NCBI RefSeq assembly: GCF_024519285.1
Contig: NZ_JAMZCY010000011.1
Span: 186,001 to 250,000 of the forward strand
DNA length: 64,000 nucleotides
DNA from: Cohnella sp. WQ 127256
GTDB lineage: Bacteria; Bacillota; Bacilli; Paenibacillales; Paenibacillaceae
Direction: 5' to 3'
In this document: positions 16,122 to 24,848 of the stretch, one piece after another
Layout of the letters: each line of letters begins with the position of its first letter
How positions within the stretch are numbered: position 1 is the first letter of the stretch
Program-made: the position numbers and the translations under genes
The notes under the pieces: generated by a model
The model's database searches: none
Told to the model about the DNA's origin: nothing
Seen by the model: only the letters and a program-made list of their open reading frames with translations

Positions 16122-17156
16122 CTATTGCGCCAGTTTCCTTTGCTCTCTTTTATTAATGTAATAGTTGAATACCAATACAAGGACAAGCACACCGCCCCAA
16201 ATAATATCCCGATAGAAATTGCTTATGTTTTCGAACATGTTTAATCCTGAGGATAAGATTTGTAAAATAATAATCGCAACGGTTACACCTTGGATGTTCC
16301 CGAAGCCGCCCTTCGGATTAATGCCTCCGAGCACCGCGATCAGGACGCATTGTAACGTATAATCAGAACCGTAATCTGGGTTTACGGAGTTCGCACGCGC
16401 CATCATAATCAAGCCTGCAACAGCAGATAATCCACCAGAAATCATATACGTACGCATTGTAATCCAAGTATTGTTAAGCCCGGAGAATAGAGACGCTTTC
16501 TCATTCGTACCGAACAAATACAGCTGCATACCTGATTTTGTTTTGGCAAGGAAAATCCCAATGATAATAGCAACAACAATAAAGATAACTAGAGGTACAG
16601 GAATATATCCGAAGAGCTCTTTGTTCCCTGTTTGGGAATAGAGCATAGGCAATCCACTAATAGAACGACCCTTCGTAAAAACAATCGCGATCCCGGAAAA
16701 TAGTTGATACGTACCAAGCGTTGCCAGTATGGCTGGTATGCCTATCTTTGAAATCAAGAAGCCGTTAACTGCACCAGCAATTACACCTGTTATGATCGCA
16801 ATAACAATCGCTACAATGATCATTTCAATGGTGAAGAATTGGGCAGAGCCCGCCGGAACCGTTGCGATTAGAAACTTGGCTGCGACAATCGCCGACAAGT
16901 TAGCTGTTGCTACAACCGAGAGATCAATTCCTCCCGTAATCATCGTTATGCTGATGGCAATGGCCAGTATCCCAAACTCAGGAAACTGCTTAGCCATGGA
17001 GATGAAATTACCGCTTTGCAAAAATAGATCTGGCTTTAGGATGGACATGAGAACAAACACGAAAGCCAAGATAGCAACAAGTCTAAAGAGATTAGTATCC
17101 TTGCGAATAAAATCATTTAATTTATACGAATTCGCTGATTTAGCCATATTGGACAT
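16122..17156 (-). CDS. RbsC-type sugar ABC transporter permease
   Basis: 344 residues with about ten membrane helices, the pattern of ribose/autoinducer-2/rhamnose importer permeases. Conserved blocks are ITGGIDLSVVATANLSA and the C-terminal LGGINPKGGFGNIQGV. It is the second of two permeases, which probably form a heterodimer. It starts 15 bp after the first permease gene. Confidence 0.92.
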   Translation of the reverse strand: MSNMAKSANSYKLNDFIRKDTNLFRLVAILAFVFVLMSILKPDLFLQSGNFISMAKQFPEFGILAIAISITMITGGIDLSVVATANLSAIVAAKFLIATVPAGSAQFFTIEMIIVAIVIAIITGVIAGAVNGFLISKIGIPAILATLGTYQLFSGIAIVFTKGRSISGLPMLYSQTGNKELFGYIPVPLVIFIVVAIIIGIFLAKTKSGMQLYLFGTNEKASLFSGLNNTWITMRTYMISGGLSAVAGLIMMARANSVNPDYGSDYTLQCVLIAVLGGINPKGGFGNIQGVTVAIIILQILSSGLNMFENISNFYRDIIWGGVLVLVLVFNYYINKREQRKLAQ

Positions 17157-17171
17157 TGCTTACTCACTTCC

Positions 17172-18194
17172 TTACGCTTCTTTTTGTAAATTAGCCAAAC
17201 GTTTTTTAGACCTTAACAACCGATATGCGGAAGCGCCAGTACCAATAATGATGATTGCTCCTGTAAACACCCTCTGCCAATAGGTAGGGATTCCAAGTAG
17301 AATCAAGCTATTTGACATGATAGTGATAAGAGCAACCCCTAGCATCGTACCCGTCAAGGTACCTGTTCCACCAGTCACCCGAGCTCCTCCGAGTACGACG
17401 GCTGCAATGGCCATCATCTCCATCCCAAGCATGTTAGTCGGATTCGCATTAAGCATCATGGATGCGCGAGCAATACCTGTAATACCAGCTAGCAAGCCAA
17501 CGAAGCAATACACGAAGAAGTGAATAGCAAACACATTAAATCCAGAACGTTCTGCGGATACTTCATCTCCGCCGACCGCATATATCCCGCGTCCAAGCAT
17601 CGTATATTTCAGAATAATAAAAGCTACAATTAAAAGAACAATCAACAGGATGATCGTAACCGGCATATCCGAGCTAATCCCTAATTGGGAGTTCGTCGCG
17701 GAGAATAGCTTTTCTTTTCCATGATCCAACATAGGCTTAGGGACAGGGACCTCATGCGCTGAGAACACGCCTAGCATGATGCCAGTGAAGATACTCGATG
17801 TACCCAACGTTACAATAAGCGTCGGGAATTTGAACTTCGCAATCAACACCGCATTCAACGCTCCAAGAAACAATCCAATGCCTGCACCTACCGCGTAGAT
17901 GACCCACACACTTCCTTGGAAATCAGCCTTCAGGAATTCATTGGTGACGACATACATAGAGAGAGATGCAATAGCCGGAGCGGATACATCAATTCCACCT
18001 GATACAAGAACCATATGAGCACCAATTGCAAACATCGCCGGGATGATAAACGAACGCACCATATCAACCAAGTTATTACCCGTCATAAACTGACCGCTTC
18101 GTAATTCAATAATTGCTACTAGCAATATAATCGTTACTAGGATATAGAACTCTGTTTTCTTCGTTATTTTCCTCAGATTCCCCACACGATACAA
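17172..18194 (-). CDS. RbsC-type sugar ABC transporter permease
   Basis: 340 residues with about ten membrane helices. Motifs are VSGGIDVSAPAIASLSM and VLGGARVTGGTGTLTGTM. It lies 8 bp downstream of the ATPase gene. Having two distinct permeases is typical of rhamnose (RhaPQ), AI-2 (LsrCD) and similar importers rather than of ribose (one permease). Confidence 0.92.
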   Translation of the reverse strand: MYRVGNLRKITKKTEFYILVTIILLVAIIELRSGQFMTGNNLVDMVRSFIIPAMFAIGAHMVLVSGGIDVSAPAIASLSMYVVTNEFLKADFQGSVWVIYAVGAGIGLFLGALNAVLIAKFKFPTLIVTLGTSSIFTGIMLGVFSAHEVPVPKPMLDHGKEKLFSATNSQLGISSDMPVTIILLIVLLIVAFIILKYTMLGRGIYAVGGDEVSAERSGFNVFAIHFFVYCFVGLLAGITGIARASMMLNANPTNMLGMEMMAIAAVVLGGARVTGGTGTLTGTMLGVALITIMSNSLILLGIPTYWQRVFTGAIIIIGTGASAYRLLRSKKRLANLQKEA

Positions 18195-18202
18195 CTCCTA
18201 GC

Positions 18203-19696
18203 CTAGTTAATATTAGTCGCAATTTCTGCTAGCTGTTTTTCATTCGTTTCATTAGAATTCAACTGACGTGCGATACTTCCGTTCCTCATAACAAGCACAC
18301 GATTACAGTTCGTAAGCACCTCAGGTAAATCATCGGATATGATAATGACCGCTAAGCCCTCATTCGCCAATTCACGTATTCTGGCATAAATATCGAATTT
18401 GGCCCCAATATCTACCCCAACTGTTGGACCGTTAAGGATAAGAACTTTAAGGTCCGTTGCTAGCCATCTCGCCAGAATAACCTTCTGCTGGTTACCCCCT
18501 GACAGCGTTTGCACAGGACGCGTCGCGTTATTCGTCCGAATCGACAAATCGCTGATCCACTTATCAACCTCGGACTCTATTTTCTTCTTTTTAAGGAAGC
18601 CAAGCTTAGAAACTACCTTATCCAGCTTAGAAACAACAATATTGTAATTAATCGATTGTGGAAGGAAGAGTCCCTCCGTCAGCCGATCGGCAGGAACGTA
18701 GCCAATTCCTTGTTTAATCGCATCCTTCACCTTATGGATTCGGACGGCTTCGCCATCAATCTTGATTTCACCTGAGTCTGCCGCATAGATTCCAAATAGT
18801 GAAAGTACGAGCTCCGTTCGCCCTGAACCCAGTAGTCCGGTAATCCCAAGAATTTCACCCTTTTTAAGATCAAAGGATACATTCTTGAACCCATTCTCCA
18901 GTGACAGATTTTTCACCTCAAGTACAGGCTTATCACTCATTTTTTTCGGTGTATAGTACTCATGCTTAAATTCTCTTCCCGTCATATAGAAGGCAAATTT
19001 CGCATCATCTAGATCACTTGTATCCCCAGCAATGACTCGTTCCCCGCTACGCATAATCGTGTAGCTCTCAGATATTTCAAACACCTCATCCAATTTGTGC
19101 GATACGAATAGAATGGCGATGCCTTCTTTTTGCAAGTTTTTGATGACTTCGAACAGCGATTTAACTTCCTTCTTCGTCAATGCAGTCGTAGGCTCATCCA
19201 TAATGATAAGCTTCGCATCGTACAACAAAGCACGGCTTATCGCGATAAGCTGTTTATCAGCAACAGACAAATTTTCTACAATCTCGTCCAAGTCCACTTT
19301 GAAGTTGATTTTGGATACTGCCTCTTCGGCTATTTTCCTAAATCTCTTGTAGTTGACGAGCTTACGTTTGTTCATCAGTTCCATATTCAGCGCAAGATTC
19401 TCCATTACGGTTAGGTTAGGAAAGATGGAGAAATCCTGATAGATAACCTGCACGCCTTGGCGTATCGCTTCCGCTGGAGTAATGTCCACGAGCGGGGATC
19501 CGTTAAATTCAACGGTGCCCTCGTCTGCTTTGTAGAAACCGGAAATGATTTTGATCAGCGTTGATTTCCCGCAGCCATTCTCACCCGCAAGGCAATGGAT
19601 TTCTCCTTTTTTGATTTCAAGGCTTACGCCTTTAAGCGCCTTTACTCCGCCAAACGACTTCTTGATGTTCTCAACTCTAAGGATATATTCCGACAT
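18203..19696 (-). CDS. RbsA/RhaT-type sugar ABC transporter ATPase
   Basis: 497 residues from the ATG at 19696 with AAAGGAAAA upstream, in preference to an in-frame start at 19729. It has two fused nucleotide-binding domains. The first has Walker A GENGCGKST and a degenerate signature SVADKQLIAISRAL. The second has a degenerate Walker A GLLGSGRTE and signature LSGGNQQKVILARWL, the usual asymmetry of this family. It energises import of the sugar bound by the adjacent lipoprotein. Confidence 0.93.
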   Translation of the reverse strand: MSEYILRVENIKKSFGGVKALKGVSLEIKKGEIHCLAGENGCGKSTLIKIISGFYKADEGTVEFNGSPLVDITPAEAIRQGVQVIYQDFSIFPNLTVMENLALNMELMNKRKLVNYKRFRKIAEEAVSKINFKVDLDEIVENLSVADKQLIAISRALLYDAKLIIMDEPTTALTKKEVKSLFEVIKNLQKEGIAILFVSHKLDEVFEISESYTIMRSGERVIAGDTSDLDDAKFAFYMTGREFKHEYYTPKKMSDKPVLEVKNLSLENGFKNVSFDLKKGEILGITGLLGSGRTELVLSLFGIYAADSGEIKIDGEAVRIHKVKDAIKQGIGYVPADRLTEGLFLPQSINYNIVVSKLDKVVSKLGFLKKKKIESEVDKWISDLSIRTNNATRPVQTLSGGNQQKVILARWLATDLKVLILNGPTVGVDIGAKFDIYARIRELANEGLAVIIISDDLPEVLTNCNRVLVMRNGSIARQLNSNETNEKQLAEIATNIN

Positions 19697-19810
19697 CGTT
19701 GATTTTCCTTTCGCTATATGATCGGTCAAGAACCGTTTTCATTCAGATCTCATGGTTAGAACATAGATAAGGGAGACAGCGTCTCCCTTATCCCCCTTAC
19801 CTACTGCAAA

Positions 19811-20893
19811 TTAGAAGCCAAAGCTGTTTACGTTTTCTTTGTTAATAACAACCCATCCAGAACCGATCAATACTTTCTTAGAACCTTCAGCAAACTGCAA
19901 GTCCTCGTAACCTTTAAGACCAAGATTCACGCCATTGCTAATTTCTTCACCACGAAGAATTTTAGCTGCTAGCGTCAGCATTGCATAACCAGCATCCTTT
20001 GGATCCCAAAGTGTTCCAGCTGCTAATGAACCGCTTTCAAGATAAAGCTTAGATTCGTTCGGCATTGCTGTACCCGCTGTGAATTTCTTACCTTTAAGGC
20101 CTAGCTCTTCAATCGCTTTCGCGATACCAGGAGCATCTTTAGAAGAAGTTCCTACGATCCCTTTCAAATCAGGGTATTTCTTGAAAAGTTCTTTCGCTCT
20201 TTCATAAGAACGCTCTTGATTATCTTCGGATTCAACGCGTGGCTCTGCATCAAGCAACGTCATTTTCGGATATTTTTCTTTTTGTCTAGCAATTGCACCA
20301 TCTGCCCACTCGTTATGGGAAGCATTCGTTACACTAGCAACCATTGTTGTATAAACGCCTTCTTCACCCATCGCTGCAGCAAGATTGTCCATGATGAATG
20401 CGCCGAAGCCTGCGTTATTGAATGCTTCGATATCATACATCGTGTTCTCTTGTGTAGAAGCTTCATGAGTAACAACTACGATGCCTTTTTTCATTGCTTC
20501 TGCAAGAACAGGCTCTAGAGCAGCCGGGTCTACAGGAACAACTGCAAGGGCATCAACGCCTTGAGCGATAAGATCTTGGATAACTTGTGCTTGCGCAGCA
20601 GCATCCGTTTTTGCAGGGCCTTTTTGGAATGCATTAATGCCAGTATCTTTTGCATATGCTTTTACGCCTTCTTCCATACGAACGAACCATGCATTCGTGC
20701 TGTCTTTAGGAACAAGAGCGATTTTCCAATCTTTCTCTGCCTTCTTGGATTTCCCAGGTAGCGCATCGCCTGCAGCAGCTGATGATGCCGGAGCTTTCGA
20801 TGGATCAGCGCTATTGTTCTTGTTATTGCCACCGCATGCTGCCAAAGAAAAAACCATAATTGCTGCGATCAAACCTGTTAATACCTTTTTCAT
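19811..20893 (-). CDS. sugar ABC transporter substrate-binding lipoprotein (Peripla_BP_4, RhaS-like)
   Basis: 360 residues with a lipobox LAAC and cysteine at residue 20. It has the ribose-binding-protein fold: IALVPKDSTNAWFVRMEEGV, then QVIQDLIAQGVDALAVVPVDP and a hinge region near IVGTSSKDAPG. It resembles binding proteins for rhamnose or AI-2-like ligands, but the ligand is not identifiable by eye. About 115 bp separate it from the ATPase gene, a spacing that allows high expression of the binding protein. Confidence 0.9.
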   Translation of the reverse strand: MKKVLTGLIAAIMVFSLAACGGNNKNNSADPSKAPASSAAAGDALPGKSKKAEKDWKIALVPKDSTNAWFVRMEEGVKAYAKDTGINAFQKGPAKTDAAAQAQVIQDLIAQGVDALAVVPVDPAALEPVLAEAMKKGIVVVTHEASTQENTMYDIEAFNNAGFGAFIMDNLAAAMGEEGVYTTMVASVTNASHNEWADGAIARQKEKYPKMTLLDAEPRVESEDNQERSYERAKELFKKYPDLKGIVGTSSKDAPGIAKAIEELGLKGKKFTAGTAMPNESKLYLESGSLAAGTLWDPKDAGYAMLTLAAKILRGEEISNGVNLGLKGYEDLQFAEGSKKVLIGSGWVVINKENVNSFGF

Positions 20894-20985
20894 TCTTGTA
20901 CCCTCCTAGGTTGTCTCTGTTTTCTTTATGTCAAAGTCTTTCGACGATGAGCCAACAATTGCAATTGCGTATTAATAGTAGCTGC

Positions 20986-21957
20986 CTAAGATAGAAGAAG
21001 CTTGCGCAGGAAGGCTGTTGCTTGAACCGCACTACCACTCTTAAGTAATGCTTCTACTTCTTCAACGTTCAAGCGATCAGTTAATTGCACGAAGCTTTCC
21101 ATTGCATTAACGCCTTCTCTAACCGCTTCCAATCCATCCTCGCGATATGGATATTGATCGATCGAGAGCCAGCCGTTGTAGTTCGTACGCTTCAGCCAGT
21201 AGAAAAACTCCAAGGTTTCAATGGTGTGAACGCTTCCAACAATCATATCGTCATCCCAATGACGATAGTTGTCGTTCATATGGACATGGAATAGTTTATC
21301 TCCATATCTCTTCAGAAGCGCTACCACCTCAGCTGGATTCTCATAAGCGTTTAGTGCATGTCCGAAATCAATTGTAGCTCCACAGTTATCGGCTCCAATC
21401 TCTTGAATAAGCAAGAGAGTTACAGCTGCTGTACTAATATAACTGTGCGTTCTCGGTTCTTTAATTTTATATTCCAAGCCTACCTTGATGTCTTTGCGGT
21501 AATTACATACCTCTTTAAGCCCTTCTGCTATCCAATCACGCTCCAGAGTGTAATCCCCTTGGAACAAATAATCGTAGCCGTCCTGGCCTGGCCACAAGCT
21601 AATCAGGTCTCCTCCAAGCTCAGCCGCTACATCCATCATTTCTTTCGCATGCGCGATAGCTTGGCGACGAATTTCTGGATCACGTGAAGAGAAGCTACCA
21701 TACTTCCATTTCATCTGACCGAAGTGATCCGGAATAATAGATGCCAATTGCAGTTGATGTTCATCTAGTAGCTTCTTCAGCTCTTTCACATTGTTATCAA
21801 CGTGAGCACCGCCGATTAACTCGATCCCGGATACTTGCGGGATGCTGGAAGCCCTTTCAAAAAGCTGTTCAACCGAGAAAGGATGACCGTATCCTGTCGG
21901 AACGTAGCGATCCGCAACTGATCCTACATTTGATAAAATAACCGAATATTTTGCCAT
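20986..21957 (-). CDS. xylose-isomerase-like TIM barrel sugar isomerase/epimerase
   Basis: 323 residues, COG1082-type. Likely metal ligands are E162 (GLEYKIKEPR), D197 and H200 (IDFGHAL), H226 (HVHMND) and D267 (SIDQYPY). Relatives interconvert ketoses and aldoses or epimerise them, some acting on free sugars (L-rhamnose or D-tagatose type). Here it would convert the imported sugar before the class II aldolase step. The C-terminal 40 residues (VEEVEALLKSGSAVQATAFLRK) form an extra helical tail. Confidence 0.78.
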   Translation of the reverse strand: MAKYSVILSNVGSVADRYVPTGYGHPFSVEQLFERASSIPQVSGIELIGGAHVDNNVKELKKLLDEHQLQLASIIPDHFGQMKWKYGSFSSRDPEIRRQAIAHAKEMMDVAAELGGDLISLWPGQDGYDYLFQGDYTLERDWIAEGLKEVCNYRKDIKVGLEYKIKEPRTHSYISTAAVTLLLIQEIGADNCGATIDFGHALNAYENPAEVVALLKRYGDKLFHVHMNDNYRHWDDDMIVGSVHTIETLEFFYWLKRTNYNGWLSIDQYPYREDGLEAVREGVNAMESFVQLTDRLNVEEVEALLKSGSAVQATAFLRKLLLS

Positions 21958-21986
21958 TGTGCTATCCCTCTTTCATTTATCAAAAA

Positions 21987-22646
21987 TTATAATGTAGGCT
22001 GACGTCCTTTAATGCCATACACGCTTCTTCTATTGACCAATACATCGACTTTGTCCTGCGGTAATTCATCGACGTTACCTAGCATCATGGCGTGAAAAAG
22101 AATTTTGGCCTGGAGCTCAAGCGAGTCCATCTTATAATAAGCCGTCATCAAATCCTCACCCACTGATACAGCACCATGATTCTTTAATAGAAAGCAATCG
22201 TGATCTTCAATAATCCCGGCGAATGAATCCGACAATTCCTGCGTACCTGGAGTCCCATATGGCGCTATCGGTACCTTACCAAGCTCCAAAATAGCTTCAG
22301 GCAATATAGATTTGTCTAATGGAATACCGGCAACTGCAAAGGAAGTAGAGATTGGTGGATGCGCATGCACAACAGCATGAACATCTGGTCTCGCATTATA
22401 GATGGATAAATGCATCTGATATTCCGAGGTTGGCTTATACTCACCTTCAATTACGTTTCCATTGAAATCAATGATCGTGAGCATTTCAGGCCTTAAAGAT
22501 CCTTTGCTCATGCGAGTTGGAGTCATAAGAACACGATCTTCACCAATCCTCACACTGATATTCCCATCATTTGCAGCAATCCACTCTTTGTCGTACATGC
22601 GTTTGCCGATTTCGATTATCGTTTCTTTATATGTTTGCAGTTCCAT
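21987..22646 (-). CDS. class II aldolase/adducin family protein (L-fuculose-phosphate aldolase-like)
   Basis: 219 residues. Zinc ligands are visible at H94, H96 and H157 with catalytic E75, exactly two positions shifted from E. coli FucA (92, 94, 155 and 73). GNISVR near residue 28 is the phosphate-binding segment of this family. It would cleave or epimerise a phosphorylated ketose; related enzymes act on L-fuculose-1-P, L-rhamnulose-1-P or L-ribulose-5-P. First gene of the operon, preceded by a DeoR-type operator and a cre-like site. No kinase that could make a phosphorylated substrate is encoded in this cluster. Confidence 0.85.
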   Translation of the reverse strand: MELQTYKETIIEIGKRMYDKEWIAANDGNISVRIGEDRVLMTPTRMSKGSLRPEMLTIIDFNGNVIEGEYKPTSEYQMHLSIYNARPDVHAVVHAHPPISTSFAVAGIPLDKSILPEAILELGKVPIAPYGTPGTQELSDSFAGIIEDHDCFLLKNHGAVSVGEDLMTAYYKMDSLELQAKILFHAMMLGNVDELPQDKVDVLVNRRSVYGIKGRQPTL

Positions 22647-22662
22647 GATTCACCCTCACTCG

Positions 22663-22686
22663 ATTTTCGTTTATTTTCGTTTTTTA
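22663..22686. promoter_or_regulatory. DeoR-family operator candidate
   Basis: Direct repeat of TTTTCGTTT units (ATTTTCGTTTATTTTCGTTT), the kind of site recognised by DeoR-family sugar regulators. Related elements are CGAAAATAAAG at about 22748 on the opposite strand and TTTTTTCGTTTTTGG at about 22838. All lie in the divergent region between the aldolase operon and deoR. Confidence 0.5.
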
Positions 22687-22690
22687 TCTT

Positions 22691-22704
22691 TTTAAGCGCT
22701 TCCA
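22691..22704. promoter_or_regulatory. cre-like (CcpA) site
   Basis: TTTAAGCGCTTCCA contains the AAGCGCTT core of catabolite-response elements with mismatches at the flanks. It is 45 bp upstream of the aldolase start, where CcpA would block transcription. Confidence 0.45.
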
Positions 22705-22958
22705 ATTTTCTTTTTTCATCATAAACCTTATCTTATTGTTAGTCAATCGAAAATAAAGCAAAAAAACAAAACTTCAAAAAACAGTGGAATTGTTGTATAT
22801 TTAGTGGGAAGATCGCTTTTCTTCATTATCTCTATTTACATTTTTTCGTTTTTGGACCACTAAGGATTATTTCTTTATCCAGATTTACAAATGATGTATA
22901 TTTATAACAACATTAACAACTTCATATCGTTGTTAAGTAAAACGAGAGTAGGGTTACC

Positions 22959-23783
22959 ATGCTACATTCATTTGAACGTTTGTTTAGCATTCAGAAGACG
23001 ATTGATGAACAGGGCGTAGTTCGTGTCTCTGAATTGAGCAATCGGTTCAAAGTGACCGAAGCGACCATTAGAAGCGATTTAGCCAAGCTTGAAATCGATG
23101 GTAAAATTATTCGTAGACACGGCGGCGCCGCCAGTTTAACATTTAGCAACCATGAACCACCTGCTATAGTCACTTACACTGACAACAACCAATCTCGGAG
23201 CGAAGAACAGCTTACCCCTTATCCTCATCGTATTAACATGTACAAGAAGGAAAAGATGCAAATTGCCAAAGAAGCACTAGCGATGCTCCAGCCTCATGAT
23301 CGAATTATTCTTGATGCAAGCAGTACATCTTTTTATTTGGCGAAAATCATTCCTATGGACTTACCGATTACCGTTCTAACGAATTCCGTCAATGTCATCA
23401 TTGAGCTAAATAAAAAAGAAAAAACAGAAGTCATTTCTACTGGTGGCATCTTGTCTAAAAACTCCATGTCGTTTATCGGGCCTGTCTCGGAAGGAACATT
23501 GGGGATGTACAATGTCAATAAAGCGTTTCTCTCTTGCAAAGGGCTCCATTTCAAATCCGGAATTACAGAATCCAGTGAGCTTCAGGTTCTTGTTAAGAGA
23601 AAGATGATGGAAGTGTCCGAACAAGTCATTTTCCTCGCGGATCATAGCAAGTTCGGTTTGAAGGATTTCGCCTACCTAGCTACATTCAATCAAGTCGATA
23701 CCATTATCACGGATAGCGAAGTGGAACCACAGCATCGAGAAGCGATGGACAAAGCCGGAATTCATTATCTTATCGCCGAATAA
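22959..23783 (+). CDS. DeoR family transcriptional regulator
   Basis: 274 residues. The N-terminal helix-turn-helix has VSELSNRFKVTEATIRSDLAK. The C-terminal DeoR sensor domain (phosphosugar-isomerase-like) has ILDASSTSFYLAK, TNSVNV and LADHSKFG. A ~25-residue insertion (about 70-95) separates the domains. It is divergent from the aldolase/importer operon and most probably represses it until a phosphorylated intermediate appears. Confidence 0.9.
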   Translation: MLHSFERLFSIQKTIDEQGVVRVSELSNRFKVTEATIRSDLAKLEIDGKIIRRHGGAASLTFSNHEPPAIVTYTDNNQSRSEEQLTPYPHRINMYKKEKMQIAKEALAMLQPHDRIILDASSTSFYLAKIIPMDLPITVLTNSVNVIIELNKKEKTEVISTGGILSKNSMSFIGPVSEGTLGMYNVNKAFLSCKGLHFKSGITESSELQVLVKRKMMEVSEQVIFLADHSKFGLKDFAYLATFNQVDTIITDSEVEPQHREAMDKAGIHYLIAE

Positions 23784-23785
23784 AA

Positions 23786-23837
23786 ATAGGCTGTCACTCA
23801 TGGTCCATACGGACCTGAGTGACAGCCTATTTTTGAG
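23786..23837. terminator. bidirectional terminator after deoR
   Basis: Long stem AAAATAGGCTGTCACTCA/TGAGTGACAGCCTATTTTT around a short loop containing GGTCC-ATAC-GGACC. A-rich and T-rich ends serve both strands. Confidence 0.85.
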
Positions 23838-23896
23838 TTCAAGCCTATACGGCTGACTCTCAACTCAGCTTCCCTCTCTCCGTCAAGGACATTTTT

Positions 23897-24304
23897 GGCC
23901 TTCGCACCAGCCCAACTCAACTGCTCGATCCACGAAGGCACTTTTTTGGCCTTCGCACCAGACCAACTCAACTGCTCGATCCACGAAGGCACTTTTTTGG
24001 CCTTCGCACCAGACCAACTCAACTGTTCGATCCGCCAAGGCACTTTTTTGGCCTTCGCACCAGCCTAACTCAACTGCTCGATCTGCCAAGGCACTTTTTT
24101 GGCCTTCGCACCAGACCAACTCAACTGCTCGATCCGCCAAGGCACTTTTTTGGCCTTCGCACCAGACCAACTCAACTGTTCGATCCGCCAAGGCACTTTT
24201 TTGGCCTTCGCACCAGCCCAACTCAACTGCTCGATCCACGAAGGCACTTTTTTGGCCTTCGCACCAGCCCAACTCAACTGCTCGATCCACGAAGGCACTT
24301 TTTT
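23897..24304. repeat. 51-bp tandem repeat, eight copies
   Basis: The unit begins GGCCTTCGCACCAG and recurs at 23897, 23948, 23999, 24050, 24101, 24152, 24203 and 24254, exactly 51 bases apart. A ninth partial copy breaks off at 24305. Units differ mainly in GCCCAAC versus GACCAAC, CTGCTCG versus CTGTTCG, and CCACGAAGG versus CCGCCAAGG. Because 51 is a multiple of three, several frames stay open across the array (minus strand 17-residue units such as QKSAFVDRAVELGWCEG), but none has a convincing start. The array fills the gap between the deoR terminator and tRNA-Ser and is probably non-coding. Confidence 0.95.
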
Positions 24305-24461
24305 GGCCTACAGGAGCAGTTGGCGCTTTGGTCGGCGATGTAGGATAGCTGAGGGCATCTATGTAATAACATAAATTTATGCTTTCTGTATTAATCAAAA
24401 AGAGCCCGAAGGCACAAGGCCGATCGGACTCTTCTATATAGTCGTTGTAATTGAAGTTACA

Positions 24462-24552
24462 TGGCGGGGAGAGAGGGATTCGAACCCTCGCACGCATTAC
24501 ACGTCTACTCCCTTAGCAGAGGAGCCCCTTATAGCCACTTGGGTATCTCCCC
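24462..24552 (-). tRNA. tRNA-Ser (anticodon GCT)
   Basis: 91 nt class II tRNA with a long variable arm. Acceptor GGGGAGA/TCTCCCC, anticodon loop TCTGCTAAG, T-loop GGTTCGAATCC, GCCA 3' end encoded. Confidence 0.95.
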
Positions 24553-24553
24553 A

Positions 24554-24629
24554 TGGCTCCCCGAACAGGACTCGAACCTGTGACAACTCGATTAACAGTC
24601 GAGTGCTCTACCAACTGAGCTATCAGGGA
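24554..24629 (-). tRNA. tRNA-Asn (anticodon GTT)
   Basis: 76 nt, acceptor TCCCTGA/TCGGGGA (one G-T pair), anticodon loop CTGTTAA, GCCA encoded. One base separates it from tRNA-Ser, so the two are co-transcribed. Confidence 0.96.
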
Positions 24630-24658
24630 AAGTTTCAATTTCAAAAGCGACAAGTAAT

Positions 24659-24687
24659 AATTTATCACGATTCGAAAACTAAGTCAA
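24659..24687 (-). promoter_or_regulatory. SigA promoter of the tRNA-Asn-Ser operon
   Basis: On the minus strand TTGACT, a 17-base spacer, TAAATT, ending 30 bases before tRNA-Asn. Confidence 0.75.
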
Positions 24688-24791
24688 GCATTTCGCCAAA
24701 TGTTTTTTAACTCTTTTTTCAGAGCCATTTTTCAATCTCCAACAACATGAAATATATGTAAATAACCATTGACAGCCCTTTCCTTTAAATG

Positions 24792-24813
24792 TTATTTATT
24801 AATCAATAAATAA
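24792..24813. promoter_or_regulatory. TetR operator candidate upstream of tetR
   Basis: Palindrome TTATTTATT-AATC-AATAAATAA, 36 bp before the tetR start. A near-identical palindrome is at 25400-25419 before the efflux gene. Confidence 0.65.
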
Positions 24814-24848
24814 TTTACAAATCCTGATAAAAAGGAGCCGATGCCCCC

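Noticed and set aside
23897..24304. CRISPR array
   Set aside because: The 51-bp units are contiguous with no unique spacers, and no cas genes are nearby.
23883..24497. A 204-residue minus-strand open frame covering the 51-bp repeats
   Set aside because: It begins inside tRNA-Ser and stays open because the repeat period is a multiple of three; no ribosome site is present.
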